Under the pieces are notes generated by a model. It ran no database searches and was not told the origin of the DNA. It saw nothing but the letters and a program-made list of their open reading frames with translations. The translations under genes and the position numbers were made by a program. 49,399 nt of DNA, from positions 1 through 49,399 of the forward strand of contig CANJBL010000018.1 in assembly GCA_947472795.1 (NCBI GenBank), written 5' to 3'. The stretch is from Fidelibacterota bacterium (GTDB taxonomy: Bacteria > Pseudomonadota > Alphaproteobacteria > Rhodospirillales > Rhodospirillaceae). Shown one piece after another: positions 32,393 through 41,359 of this stretch; position 1 is the first letter of the stretch, and every line of letters starts with the position of its first letter.

Positions 32393-34411
32393 TTGAGGGG
32401 AAATCGGGGCCGGCGGCTGATCCGCGTGTCACTGGGGGAGTCTTTGACAAGAGAGTCTAGCAAACAAGCTGGGCGCGGCGCCTGCCGCGGACCGTGGCGG
32501 GCTTGTCTTTGTATTGTGACGTGCTGCCTTTTCACCGCTCCGGCCCTTGCCCAACGCGCCAAGGAAAACGCCGTGACGGAGGCCACGGATGCCTTCGGCA
32601 CTATCGTCGGCCGGGAGGAGATCGGGCTGTATACCGCCAGTCGCGCGCGCGGCTTCAGTCCGCAGCAGGCCGGAAACCTGCGTATCGACGGGCTCTATTT
32701 TGACCAAGCAACTCAATTGGGCACGCGGCTTGTGCGCAGCTCGACAGTTCATGTCGGCATCAGCGCCCAGGGTTTCCCCTTCCCGGCGCCTACGGGAGTC
32801 GTGGACTATCATTTAAGAATCCCGGGAGAAGCCTATGCCGGCAGCGCGCTGATCGGATACCGGGGTTATGGGCAGACCTATTCCGAGGTCGACGTTCAGG
32901 CGCCCATCGGCGGCGAGAAGTTCAGCGTCGGCGGCGGCTTCGCTTACGTCAACAAATCCAGCGTCAATTATTCGCCCACGTCCTGGGACTGGGACGGGGG
33001 CGTCATCGCCCACTGGCGCCCCAATGACTCCGTGACCATTACGCCGTTCTGGAGCATTCGCAAACACAACGAGCTGGGCGAAAGAGCCCAGGCCTATGTC
33101 GGCCCCACCAGCGGCCTGCCGCACTACCGTTATGTCGACGTGCCGGTGCAAGGCCGGATCACATTTGGCATCGGCGGCAGCAACATCGGCGCAACCGCGC
33201 AATGGATTCTCGCTGACGGGCTGACATGGGCGACGGGCGTGTTCCATTCGACGAACATCAGCGACGCCAATAACACGGTCGCCTTTCTGAACAACATCAC
33301 CGCCCAGGGCGAAGGCGACTACAATATTCTCGGCTCGCCGCGCGCCAAAAACACGTCGACATCCGGCGAGACGCGCCTGACCAAGGCGTTCAACAGCGAG
33401 ACGATCCACAGCACCGTTTACCTGAGCGTCAAGGCGCGCGACGCCCACAACGAATTTGGCGGATCGGATCGGATTGCCTACGGCCGGGCGACGATCACCT
33501 CCATCTCACAAGTAGGACCCCCGCCCTTCAAGTTCGGCCCTACCACCCACGCCTCTGCCCGGCATATCACGCCGGCACTTGCCTATGAGGGGCTTTGGCG
33601 CGACGTGGGTCAGCTCAGTCTTGGCGTGCAAAAAGCCTTTTACCGGCGCGCGACGGCCGCACCCAATGCGGCCATCGTCGGCAGTTCCATTTCGCCGTGG
33701 CTCTATAACGTGTCCGGAGCGGGCTACATCACGGACAAGATTGCGGTGTACGCCAGCTATACCCGCGGCTTCGAGGAAGTCGGCAGCGCGCCATCAAGCG
33801 CGACCAACCGCGGTGAATCTGTTCCAGCGCAACTGACCTCGCAGGTGGATGCGGGCGTCAAAGTGCAGATCTTGCCGCGCCTGCAGTTCGTGGGCGGTGT
33901 CTTTAAGATTCAAAAGCCCTATTTCAATTCGGATGCGGTCAACTTCTATCGCCGTATCGGAACCACCAGCAATAAGGGCGCCGAGTTCTCACTGGCCGGC
34001 AGCCTGACCGAGCGCTTGACGGTGGTGGCAGGCGTGACGCTGATCGACCCAAAGGTGGCAAACGATGCCGCCGCCGGCGGGCCCATCACCACAGTGGCGG
34101 TTGGGCCCATCCCTGCTTTTGGGCGCGTGAACTTTCAGTACCGCCTGCCCTGGGTGCAGGGCTTGAGCCTTGATACGCGGATCGAGCGCATGTCCAAGCG
34201 TTACGCGACGACGACTGGGCTTCGCTTGCCGTCCTTCACCAAGATGGACGCCGGCTTGCGCTATACGACGTTGCTCTTCGGAAAGAACGTGACGGCGCGC
34301 ATTCAAGGCACCAATCTGGCGGACGCATATGGCTGGGAGATACAAGCCTCGGGCCAGCTGCCAACCATCGACGGCAGGCGCGTGGAACTGTCGCTGGCTT
34401 TGGATTTCTAG
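32393..34411 (+). CDS. TonB-dependent outer-membrane receptor
   Basis: The receptor imports a siderophore or other large nutrient across the outer membrane using TonB energy. The up to 672-residue protein has a Cys-rich hydrophobic signal region ending ALAQ (about residue 54). The plug domain includes AFGTIVGREEIGLYTASRARGF and NLRIDGLYFD, and the beta-barrel ends in the typical VELSLALDF with terminal Phe. TYSEVDVQAPIGG and the periodic amphipathic strands fit. No ATG start is available: candidates are TTG 32393, GTG 32426 and TTG 32444, none with an ideally spaced ribosome-binding site, so the start is uncertain. It is divergent from degQ. The ligand is unknown. Confidence 0.88.
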   Translation: MRGNRGRRLIRVSLGESLTRESSKQAGRGACRGPWRACLCIVTCCLFTAPALAQRAKENAVTEATDAFGTIVGREEIGLYTASRARGFSPQQAGNLRIDGLYFDQATQLGTRLVRSSTVHVGISAQGFPFPAPTGVVDYHLRIPGEAYAGSALIGYRGYGQTYSEVDVQAPIGGEKFSVGGGFAYVNKSSVNYSPTSWDWDGGVIAHWRPNDSVTITPFWSIRKHNELGERAQAYVGPTSGLPHYRYVDVPVQGRITFGIGGSNIGATAQWILADGLTWATGVFHSTNISDANNTVAFLNNITAQGEGDYNILGSPRAKNTSTSGETRLTKAFNSETIHSTVYLSVKARDAHNEFGGSDRIAYGRATITSISQVGPPPFKFGPTTHASARHITPALAYEGLWRDVGQLSLGVQKAFYRRATAAPNAAIVGSSISPWLYNVSGAGYITDKIAVYASYTRGFEEVGSAPSSATNRGESVPAQLTSQVDAGVKVQILPRLQFVGGVFKIQKPYFNSDAVNFYRRIGTTSNKGAEFSLAGSLTERLTVVAGVTLIDPKVANDAAAGGPITTVAVGPIPAFGRVNFQYRLPWVQGLSLDTRIERMSKRYATTTGLRLPSFTKMDAGLRYTTLLFGKNVTARIQGTNLADAYGWEIQASGQLPTIDGRRVELSLALDF

Positions 34412-34490
34412 AATTAAAAGGCAGCCCCAGTCCCATCGAGGAGCTTACGGTTCCTCGCAAGCGCGGTGCTGTGGTTACTCTGGATTTCGT

Positions 34491-34572
34491 AACCCTGGAT
34501 CCTGGGGTCAAGCCCCAGGATGACTTGGTTAATGCTGCGTCGTCCTGGGCGAAAGCCCAGGACCCAGGGTTT
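34491..34572. repeat. Interspersed palindromic element, family A, two-hairpin form
   Basis: Hairpins CATCCTGGGG-type: ATCCTGGGG, TCAAG, CCCCAGGAT (34499-34521) and GTCCTGGGC, GAAA, GCCCAGGAC (34542-34563). They lie between terminal AACCCTGG and CCAGGGTT, so the whole element folds back on itself. It sits between the convergent TonB receptor and rplQ genes; 34412-34490 shows nothing else. Confidence 0.85.
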
Positions 34573-34602
34573 TCAACGCCGTCAGGGACGATAGTGCGCC
34601 TC

Positions 34603-34642
34603 GAAAAGCAAAACCCCGGAGCGCTGTGCGCGTCCGGGGTTT
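34603..34642 (-). terminator. Intrinsic terminator of the ribosomal protein operon
   Basis: On the minus strand, AAACCCCGGA pairs perfectly with TCCGGGGTTT (34642-34611) across a 12-base loop and is followed by TGCTTTTCG. It lies 25 bases past the rplQ stop, closing the S10-spc-alpha cluster. Confidence 0.9.
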
Positions 34643-34666
34643 CGAATTTGTCGCAGGAGCGGCGCT

Positions 34667-35086
34667 TTAAGCGGCGGCGCCGTCATCCTTCACTTCCACA
34701 GGGCCAGAGTCCTTGCCCTTGGCGGAAACGTCACGGTCCACCAACTCGATGATGGCCATGGGCGCGGCATCGCCGTAGCGGAAGCCGGCTTTGAGGATGC
34801 GGGTGTAGCCACCCGGACGGGACTTGTAACGCTCGCCCAGCACGCTGAAGAGCTTCGCCACGACCTTATCGTCGCGCAGCTTGGCAGCGGCCTGACGGCG
34901 GGCGTGCAAATCGCCGCGCTTGCCCAGGCTGATGAGCTTTTCGACATAGGGGCGCAGATCCTTGGCCTTCGGCAGGGTCGTCTTGATCTGCTCGTGCTTC
35001 AGGAGCGCGTTGGCAAGGTTCGCAAAGAGGGCGCGGCGATGGCCCTTGGTGCGGCTGAGCTGGCGACCGGCATAACCGTGACGCAT
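34667..35086 (-). CDS. rplQ: 50S ribosomal protein L17
   Basis: L17 sits near the polypeptide exit of the large subunit. The 139-residue protein begins [20 protein letters not shown] and keeps the family core to about residue 118 ([17 protein letters not shown]). A charged tail of about 20 residues ([17 protein letters not shown]) is longer than in Escherichia coli. GAAAGGA precedes the ATG. It is the last gene of the cluster. Unusually, it is separated from rpoA by 247 bases holding two palindromic repeats. Confidence 0.98.
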   Translation of the reverse strand: MRHGYAGRQLSRTKGHRRALFANLANALLKHEQIKTTLPKAKDLRPYVEKLISLGKRGDLHARRQAAAKLRDDKVVAKLFSVLGERYKSRPGGYTRILKAGFRYGDAAPMAIIELVDRDVSAKGKDSGPVEVKDDGAAA

Positions 35087-35230
35087 GTCGTTATCCTTTC
35101 ATCATCCTGGCTTCGGACCCTTTATGGTCCCGGCCTTTCGGCCGGCGGGCGAAACCGATTGCTAGACCCCATGACCACATCGGTGAACCACGGAGATGAG
35201 CCACTACGGCTCAATGGGCAACCTGCCCAT

Positions 35231-35264
35231 AACCCTGGGTCCTGGGAACAAGTCCCAGGACGAC
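35231..35264. repeat. Interspersed palindromic element, family A, single hairpin
   Basis: AACCCTGGGTCCTGGGA, ACAAG, TCCCAGGACGAC. It equals the second hairpin of the element at 11123-11155 with small changes. It lies inside the rpoA-rplQ gap, where a transcribed RNA would carry it. Confidence 0.8.
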
Positions 35265-35284
35265 GGGGAAGATTCTCTTTATCG

Positions 35285-35333
35285 GCGCATTTTCTTACGG
35301 AAAACCGGAAGACCACTTTTCCGGAAAATGCGC
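35285..35333. repeat. Interspersed palindrome, family B, directly after rpoA
   Basis: Outer arms GCGCATTTTC and GAAAATGCGC are perfect over 10 bases. Inner arms CGGAAAA and TTTTCCG pair as well, around CCGGAAGACCAC. It touches the rpoA stop codon. In the transcript it forms a long hairpin and could stabilise upstream RNA or weaken expression of rplQ. Confidence 0.85.
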
Positions 35334-36350
35334 TTAGAACGGCTCTTCCAGCTTCTTGGCCAGGTCTTCGATGTTCTCTGGCGGCCAGTTGCTGATTTCC
35401 ATGCCCAGGTGCAAGCCCATCTGCGCCAGCACTTCCTTGATCTCGTTTAAGGACTTGCGGCCGAAGTTCGGCGTGCGGAGCATTTCGGCTTCGGTCTTTT
35501 GGACCAAGTCGCCGATGTAAATAATGTTGTCGTTCTTCAGGCAGTTGGCCGAACGGACCGAGAGTTCCAGTTCGTCCACCTTGCGCAGGAGATTCTTGTT
35601 GAAAGGCAGTTCCTCTTCCACGCGCTCGGCGGTGGAGGCTTGCGGCTCTTCGAAGTTGATGAAGAGCTTCAACTGGTCCTGGATGATGCGGGCGGCGAGT
35701 GCCACGCTGTCTTCCGGCTTCACCGCGCCGTTGGTCTCCACGGTCATGGAGAGCTTGTCGTAATCGGTCTGCTGGCCGACGCGGGTGTTCTCGACCTTGT
35801 AGGCGACGCGGCGCACCGGCGAGAAGATGGCGTCGATCGGGATGAGACCGATCGGATCATCTTCCTTGCGGTTCAAGTGCGCGGGCACGTAGCCCTTGCC
35901 CGTGTTCACTTCGAGTTCGATGTGAAGATCGGCACCTTCGTCCAGGTGGCAGATGATCAGATCGGAATTCATGATCTCGATATCGGCGGGCGCCTGGATC
36001 TGGCCGGCGGTCACTTCGCCGGGGCCTTTGGCCTTCAGCGTCATGCGCTTCGGGCCATCACCGTGCATGGTGAGTGCCAGCTGCTTAATGTTGAGGATGA
36101 GGTCGGTGACGTCTTCGCGCACGCCCGGCACCGAGGAGAACTCGTGCAGCACGCCATCGATGCGCAAGCTGGTCACCGCAGCGCCTTGCAGCGAGGATAG
36201 CAGCACGCGACGCAGCGCGTTGCCCAGCGTCACGCCAAAGCCGCGCTCCAGCGGTTCGGCCACGATGGTGGCGACGCGGCGCTGATCGTCGCCGGTTTCG
36301 ATGTTGAGCTTGTTGGGTTTAATCAGCTCTTGCCAGTTTTTCTGTATCAC
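35334..36350 (-). CDS. rpoA: DNA-directed RNA polymerase subunit alpha
   Basis: The alpha dimer scaffolds RNA polymerase assembly and contacts upstream promoter DNA and activators. The 338-residue protein has the N-terminal assembly domain (about 1-235; [23 protein letters not shown]). A flexible linker and the C-terminal domain (about 255-320; [35 protein letters not shown]) follow. It starts with GTG at 36350, preceded by AGGTGGA. It follows rpsK after a gap of about 100 bases with two hairpins; the usual bacterial neighbour rpsD is absent, as in other alphaproteobacteria. Confidence 0.98.
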   Translation of the reverse strand: MIQKNWQELIKPNKLNIETGDDQRRVATIVAEPLERGFGVTLGNALRRVLLSSLQGAAVTSLRIDGVLHEFSSVPGVREDVTDLILNIKQLALTMHGDGPKRMTLKAKGPGEVTAGQIQAPADIEIMNSDLIICHLDEGADLHIELEVNTGKGYVPAHLNRKEDDPIGLIPIDAIFSPVRRVAYKVENTRVGQQTDYDKLSMTVETNGAVKPEDSVALAARIIQDQLKLFINFEEPQASTAERVEEELPFNKNLLRKVDELELSVRSANCLKNDNIIYIGDLVQKTEAEMLRTPNFGRKSLNEIKEVLAQMGLHLGMEISNWPPENIEDLAKKLEEPF

Positions 36351-36391
36351 GGTCCACCTAACTGCAGGTGTTGGTCCCGATATGATTCAAA

Positions 36392-36442
36392 CGAGCCAGT
36401 CATGGGCTCGGAAACGCCGCCGGTGGGAGAGGCCCGGCGGCG
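36392..36442 (-). promoter_or_regulatory. Two tandem hairpins between rpsK and rpoA
   Basis: On the minus strand the first stem is CGCCGCCGG with CCGGCGGCG (36442-36415, 9 perfect pairs, 10-base loop) followed by TTTC. The second is CGAGCC with GGCTCG (36410-36392). The first could be a weak terminator or processing site that tunes rpoA and rplQ relative to rpsM and rpsK. Structure is seen; function is inferred. Confidence 0.55.
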
Positions 36443-36452
36443 GAAATTTGAA

Positions 36453-36884
<432 letters not shown>

Positions 36885-36932
36885 GGTCTTCTCTTATCCC
36901 TGAAGTGCGAGGTACGACCCCGCACGTAAATA

Positions 36933-37310
36933 TTACTTCGTGACTTTCTTCTTGCCGGCGATGGGCTTGGACGGCCCTTTGCGCGTACGCGCGTTGGTGT
37001 GCGTGCGCTGACCGTGAACCGGCAGCCCCTTGCGGTGACGCAGGCCCTTGTAGCAACCAAGGTCCATGAGACGCTTGATGTTCATGGCCACTTCGCGGCG
37101 CAGATCGCCTTCGACCGTGTAATCGCGGTCGATGGTTTCACGGATGCGGACGACTTCGTCTTCCGTCAGCTGATTGACACGGCGGGCCGGGGCAATGCCC
37201 ACACGCTCGCATATCTCCACGGCGTTGGTCGGGCCAATGCCATAGATGTAGCGCAGTGCGATCACAACGCGCTTATTAGTCGGTAGGTTGACGCCAGCAA
37301 TACGTGCCAA
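36933..37310 (-). CDS. rpsM: 30S ribosomal protein S13 (TTG start)
   Basis: S13 sits in the 30S head, contacts S19, the P-site tRNA and the B1 intersubunit bridges. The 125-residue protein reads [15 protein letters not shown] at its start and [12 protein letters not shown] near its basic end. The start codon is TTG at 37310: GAGGAG lies 8 bases upstream and the protein begins exactly at the family's first residue, so the codon choice is secure. A consensus promoter lies about 70 bases upstream, making this the first gene of a separately transcribed alpha operon. Confidence 0.98.
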   Translation of the reverse strand: MARIAGVNLPTNKRVVIALRYIYGIGPTNAVEICERVGIAPARRVNQLTEDEVVRIRETIDRDYTVEGDLRREVAMNIKRLMDLGCYKGLRHRKGLPVHGQRTHTNARTRKGPSKPIAGKKKVTK

Positions 37311-37378
37311 AGCCCGTACTCCTCTATGTACAAATAAAAGTTGTCTGAGAGCGCCGCGCGCAACCCGAAAAGCGCGCC

Positions 37379-37406
37379 ATTATAGGCAGTTAGCCTCGGG
37401 TGTCAA
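37379..37406 (-). promoter_or_regulatory. Consensus sigma-70 promoter for rpsM-rpsK-rpoA-rplQ
   Basis: On the minus strand TTGACA (37406-37401) and TATAAT (37384-37379) both match the consensus perfectly, with a 16-base spacer. Transcription would start near 37372, giving a leader of about 60 bases before the TTG of rpsM. The promoter begins right after the adk stop. The leader contains an ACAA/TTGT mini-hairpin and the GAGGAG site. Confidence 0.85.
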
Positions 37407-37414
37407 CACGCCGC

Positions 37415-38071
37415 TCAGGTTCCTAAAACACGCTCCAAGTCCTTGGAGACCACATCGATATCGCGGTCCCCATTAATCACTTCCAGTAGCCCCTGAGCCT
37501 TGTAGTAGGGCATCAGGGGTGCCGTTTGGTCGTGGTAGGCCTTCAGCCTAGCCCCGACCGTGGCCGCACTGTCATCCGCCCTGCGGGTGAATTCGGTGCT
37601 GCCGCAAACATCGCAGACCCCCGGCTTTTTGGGCTGCTTAAACGTGTCGTGGTACCCCTCGCCGCATTTGGCGCAGGTGAACCTACCGGTAATCCGCTCC
37701 ATGAGGCGTTCGTCGGGCACCGCCACTTCGACCACCTTATCGAGCTTTAGTTCTTTCTCCTTCAGCAGCCGGTCCAGCGCTTCCGCCTGGGGGACCGTGC
37801 GCGGGAACCCATCCAGGATGAAGCCCTTTGCACAATCCGACTGCTGGATGCGTTCAGCGATCAATCCAACGATGATCTCGTCGGAGACCAGCTTTCCCGC
37901 ATCCATCACCGCCTTGGCCTGAAGCCCCAGCGGCGACCCCGCCTTCACCGCCGCCCGGAGCATATCGCCCGTGGACAGCTGCACAATTCCGTAACGCTCT
38001 TGCAGGCGTTTGGCCTGCGTACCCTTACCGCCGCCCGGTGGACCCATCAGTATGAGGCGCTTCCCACCCAT
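37415..38071 (-). CDS. adk: Adenylate kinase, zinc-LID type
   Basis: Adk equilibrates ATP, AMP and ADP. The 218-residue protein has the P-loop GPPGGGKGT (10-18), the AMP-binding segment STGDMLRA, DGFPRT, and a long LID domain with four cysteines (Cys133, Cys136, Cys153, Cys156) that would bind zinc. This is the metal-stabilised form rather than the His/Ser/Asp/Thr form of enteric bacteria. GAGGGAG precedes the ATG, 9 bases after the secY stop. Confidence 0.98.
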   Translation of the reverse strand: MGGKRLILMGPPGGGKGTQAKRLQERYGIVQLSTGDMLRAAVKAGSPLGLQAKAVMDAGKLVSDEIIVGLIAERIQQSDCAKGFILDGFPRTVPQAEALDRLLKEKELKLDKVVEVAVPDERLMERITGRFTCAKCGEGYHDTFKQPKKPGVCDVCGSTEFTRRADDSAATVGARLKAYHDQTAPLMPYYKAQGLLEVINGDRDIDVVSKDLERVLGT

Positions 38072-38080
38072 GGCGCTCCC

Positions 38081-39433
38081 TCACTTGGATCCACGCAAAC
38101 GCGACTTCTTCAACAAACCTTCGTACTGGTGCGCCAAGAGATGCGCCTGAACCTGCTGCATCGTATTGAGCGCCACGTTCACAACGATCATCAGGCTGGT
38201 GCCGCCGAAGTAGAAGGGCACAGACAACCGTGAAATGAGGAATTCGGGGATCAGGCAGACCACGATCAGGTAGATCGAGCCCAACACCGTCAAACGCGTC
38301 AGCACGTAATCGAGATAGTCGGCCGTGTTCTTGCCGGGGCGAATGCCCGGAATGAAGCCGCCGTACTTGCGCAGATTGTCCGCGGTTTCCGTCGGGTTGA
38401 AGACAACCGCCGTATAGAAGAACGAGAAGAAGACGATCAGCAGCGAATAGAAGAACAAGTACAGAGGCTGACCGCGACCGAGCAGCGCGCCCATGGTGTT
38501 CAGGAAGCCACCTTCCGTGGCGCCGGCCGCGTTCTGGAACCCGGCGATGGTCAGCGGCAGCAGCAGAAGCGAGCTGGCGAAGATCGGCGGGATGACGCCC
38601 GAGGTATTGAGCTTCAACGGCAAGTGCGAAGCTTCACCGCCGTAAACCTTGTTGCCCTGCTGGCGCTTTGGATATTGCACCAAGATTCGTCGCTGCGCCT
38701 GTTCGACAAAGACGATGCCGCCGATGACAGCCACGGAGCCCACCGCGAGCAGCGCGATGATGAAGGGCGAAATGGCGCCGGTGCGGCCCAATTCGAGAAG
38801 ATTGGCGATGCCGCCGGGCAGACCCGCGACAATGCCGGCGAAGATCAAAAGCGAGATCCCCTGCCCGATGCCGCGCTCGCTGATCTGCTCACCGAGCCAG
38901 ACCAGGAACATGGTGCCGCCCACCAGCGTGATGCAGGTGGTGAACTTGAAGAACAGGCCGGGGTTCAAAACCACGGGGATGCCATTGGCGCCCGTGGCCG
39001 ACTCTAAGCCCGACGCGATGCCGACAGCCTGCAAGGCCGTGATGAGCACGGTCAGATAACGTGTGTACTGGTTGAGCTTGATACGGCCCGTGATGCCTTC
39101 CTTCTTCATGTTCTCCAGGGACGGGCTGACCGAGCTGAAGAGCTGAATGATGATGGCAGCAGAGATGTAAGGCATGATGTTGAGCGCGAAGATGCTCATG
39201 CGCGACAGCGCACCGCCCGCGAACACATCGAACAGGCCGAGCACGCCGCGGCTTTGTTGGCGAATGACGTCGGCCATGGCAATGGGATCGATGCCCGGCA
39301 CTGTGATGAACGTGCCGGCGCGATAGATGATCAACGCAAACATCGCGAACCAGATACGGCGCTTTAGCTCCGTCGCCTTGGAGAAGACTCCAAGGTTAAT
39401 GTTCGCGGCGATTTGGTCGGCGGCTGATGCCAT
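38081..39433 (-). CDS. secY: Preprotein translocase subunit SecY
   Basis: SecY is the ten-helix channel of the Sec translocon in the inner membrane. The 450-residue protein starts MASAADQIAANINLGVFSKA. It has the lateral-gate and plug region (GLFDVFAGGALSRMSIFALNIMPYISA), the cytoplasmic loop LVQYPKRQQGNKVYGG, and the SecA-contact C-terminal part (FIPGIRPGKNTADYL). CGGAG precedes the ATG. It is followed by adk, 9 bases on, the usual alphaproteobacterial order. Confidence 0.98.
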   Translation of the reverse strand: MASAADQIAANINLGVFSKATELKRRIWFAMFALIIYRAGTFITVPGIDPIAMADVIRQQSRGVLGLFDVFAGGALSRMSIFALNIMPYISAAIIIQLFSSVSPSLENMKKEGITGRIKLNQYTRYLTVLITALQAVGIASGLESATGANGIPVVLNPGLFFKFTTCITLVGGTMFLVWLGEQISERGIGQGISLLIFAGIVAGLPGGIANLLELGRTGAISPFIIALLAVGSVAVIGGIVFVEQAQRRILVQYPKRQQGNKVYGGEASHLPLKLNTSGVIPPIFASSLLLLPLTIAGFQNAAGATEGGFLNTMGALLGRGQPLYLFFYSLLIVFFSFFYTAVVFNPTETADNLRKYGGFIPGIRPGKNTADYLDYVLTRLTVLGSIYLIVVCLIPEFLISRLSVPFYFGGTSLMIVVNVALNTMQQVQAHLLAHQYEGLLKKSRLRGSK

Positions 39434-39463
39434 TGAAACTCCGGTTTCGCGCCCGTCTTAAAG

Positions 39464-40018
39464 TTAAGCTTGAGCCGGTGCAGCGGCGGCAGGCTTGCTG
39501 CCCTTGTTTTTCTTGGCAGCGGTTTTGGCGCGCTGCTTCTTGGTGTGTTCGGACTCTTCGCGCACCAGCACCTTCACCGAACCGCCCGCCTTCTCCACCG
39601 CCGCGAGCGCGGCCTTGGAAGCGTGCGCGGCTTCGATGTTGAGCTTTGCCTTGAGTTCGCCGTCGGCCAAAAGACGCATGCCGTTATAAGCGTGGCGGAT
39701 GATGCCGGCCTTCACGAGCGCTTCGACTGTGATCACAGCCTTGGCATCGATGCGGCCCGCGTCGACAGCGGCCTGGAGACGGCCGATGTTCATGGGCACG
39801 AATTTCTTGCGGCCAATGGAGGTGAAGCCGCGTTTCGGCAGGCGGCGGAACAGTGGCATCTGACCACCTTCGAAACCTTTGATGGCCACGCCGGTACGTG
39901 CCTTCTGACCCTTCACACCGCGGCCCGAGGTCTTGCCGAGGCCCGAACCGATACCACGGCCCAAGAGCTTGGGCTTTTTGGTCGAGCCCGGACGATTGCG
40001 AATTTCGTTGAGTTTCAT
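39464..40018 (-). CDS. rplO: 50S ribosomal protein L15
   Basis: L15 is a late-assembly protein near the base of the central protuberance. The 184-residue protein starts [20 protein letters not shown] and has the Gly-rich RNA-binding stretch [22 protein letters not shown]. Its core ends near residue 150. The last about 35 residues are a Lys/Ala-rich tail longer than in Escherichia coli. It is 30 bases before secY. Confidence 0.97.
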   Translation of the reverse strand: MKLNEIRNRPGSTKKPKLLGRGIGSGLGKTSGRGVKGQKARTGVAIKGFEGGQMPLFRRLPKRGFTSIGRKKFVPMNIGRLQAAVDAGRIDAKAVITVEALVKAGIIRHAYNGMRLLADGELKAKLNIEAAHASKAALAAVEKAGGSVKVLVREESEHTKKQRAKTAAKKNKGSKPAAAAPAQA

Positions 40019-40103
40019 TGCTTTAATCCCTACCGCGGCGGAACCACTTGAAGACCTCAGCGCCGCACCCTTTAAAGGATGGGACCCTGAGATAGGAAGC
40101 AGA

Positions 40104-40298
40104 TCAGCCTTCGTCCACCTTCACGAGGTGTTTCACTGTATTAATCATGCCGCGCACAGCCGGAGTATCTTCGAGCGTGCTGGTGCGGCGGATTTTGTTG
40201 AGGCCAAGACCGATCAGGGTCTGGCGCTGGTTCTTGTGGCGGCCGGCCGCGCTATGAATCTGCGTGATCGTGACGCTCTTCTTTTTTGTGGTCGCCAT
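40104..40298 (-). CDS. rpmD: 50S ribosomal protein L30
   Basis: The small 64-residue large-subunit protein has the family core [26 protein letters not shown] and [14 protein letters not shown]. It is slightly longer than the 59-residue Escherichia coli protein. It starts 3 bases after the rpsE stop, so it is coupled to it. The following 85 bases before rplO hold nothing recognisable. Confidence 0.97.
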   Translation of the reverse strand: MATTKKKSVTITQIHSAAGRHKNQRQTLIGLGLNKIRRTSTLEDTPAVRGMINTVKHLVKVDEG

Positions 40299-40301
40299 AT
40301 C

Positions 40302-40964
40302 TTAGGCCTCCTTCGCGGCCGCGTCTTCGCGGCGGCCGATGATATCGCCCACCTTCTTGCCGCGCTTCGCCGCGACGATGCGCGGGCTGGTCATAGTCTG
40401 CAGCGCCGCGAACGTGGCTTTCACCATGTTGTGCGGATTGTTGGAACCAACGCTTTTGGCGACAATGTCCTGGATGCCCATGGTCTCGAACACGGCGCGC
40501 ATCGGACCGCCGGCGATGATGCCGGTACCGGCCGGAGCCGCGCGCAGGATCACCTTGCCCGCACCGAAACGACCGTAAAGATCGTGATGCAGCGTGCGGC
40601 CTTCGCGCAGAGGAATGCGGATCATGTTGCGCTTGGCAGCTTCCGTGGCCTTGCGGATGGCTTCAGGCACTTCGCGCGCCTTGCCGGAACCGTAGCCGAC
40701 GCGGCCCTTGGCATCGCCCACAAGCACGAGAGCGGCGAAAGCGAAACGACGCCCGCCCTTCACCACCTTGGCGACGCGGTTGATGTGCACCAGCTTATCG
40801 ATAAATTCGTCATCGCGTTCGCCGCGGTCTTTGCCTTTGCCGCCTTTGTCGCCGCCGCCTTCGCGTTCACCGCGACGGCCACGACCGCCACGTTCGCCGC
40901 GCTCGCCGCCGCGTTCGCCGCCACGGCCTGGGCCGCGTTCATTTCCTGTGGGTGTCCGTGCCAT
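40302..40964 (-). CDS. rpsE: 30S ribosomal protein S5 with Arg/Gly-rich N-terminal extension
   Basis: S5 acts in translational accuracy and mRNA unwinding at the entry channel. At 220 residues it is about 50 longer than the Escherichia coli protein. The excess is an N-terminal low-complexity arm made of [10 protein letters not shown] and RRGERE units, then [14 protein letters not shown]. The core follows: [36 protein letters not shown] and [19 protein letters not shown] precedes the ATG. It is coupled to rpmD. Confidence 0.98.
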   Translation of the reverse strand: MARTPTGNERGPGRGGERGGERGERGGRGRRGEREGGGDKGGKGKDRGERDDEFIDKLVHINRVAKVVKGGRRFAFAALVLVGDAKGRVGYGSGKAREVPEAIRKATEAAKRNMIRIPLREGRTLHHDLYGRFGAGKVILRAAPAGTGIIAGGPMRAVFETMGIQDIVAKSVGSNNPHNMVKATFAALQTMTSPRIVAAKRGKKVGDIIGRREDAAAKEA

Positions 40965-40976
40965 AGATATATTCCC

Positions 40977-41339
40977 TTAGAACGACAGGCCGGCTTCGCG
41001 CGCCGCGTCTGCAAGCGCCTTGATGCGCCCGTGATAAATATAGCTGCCGCGGTCGAACACGACTTCCTTCACACCGGCCTTGCCGGCGCGCTCGGCGAGC
41101 AGCTTGCCCACTTTCGCAGCTGTGTCCTTGGTGGTGCCTTTCTTCGCAACCGCCTTCATGCCCTCGTCCATGCTGGACGCCGCGGCGAGAGTCTTGCCTT
41201 CGGCATCGGAGATGACCTGAGCATAGATGTGACGGCCCGAACGGAAGACGGACAGGCGCGGACGGCCATGCGCGGACGCCTTGACGGCGAAGCGGGTACG
41301 GCCTTTGCGGCGGGCGATGCCTTTTAGATTCTTGGTCAT
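40977..41339 (-). CDS. rplR: 50S ribosomal protein L18
   Basis: L18 binds 5S rRNA in the central protuberance with L5 and L25-type proteins. The 120-residue protein has [31 protein letters not shown] and the ending [18 protein letters not shown], all family features. It is 12 bases before rpsE and 20 after rplF. Confidence 0.98.
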   Translation of the reverse strand: MTKNLKGIARRKGRTRFAVKASAHGRPRLSVFRSGRHIYAQVISDAEGKTLAAASSMDEGMKAVAKKGTTKDTAAKVGKLLAERAGKAGVKEVVFDRGSYIYHGRIKALADAAREAGLSF

Positions 41340-41359
41340 GTTCTGATCCCTTCGGCGCC

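Noticed and set aside
32247-32450. 67-codon frame ending in an ATGA overlap with degQ
   Set aside because: It overlaps the TonB receptor start and promoter on the other strand. There is no ribosome-binding site or family; the overlap looks accidental.
39933-41327. 464-codon frame opposite rplO, rpmD, rpsE and rplR
   Set aside because: It is antisense to four ribosomal protein genes with clear signatures; it is a by-product of GC bias.
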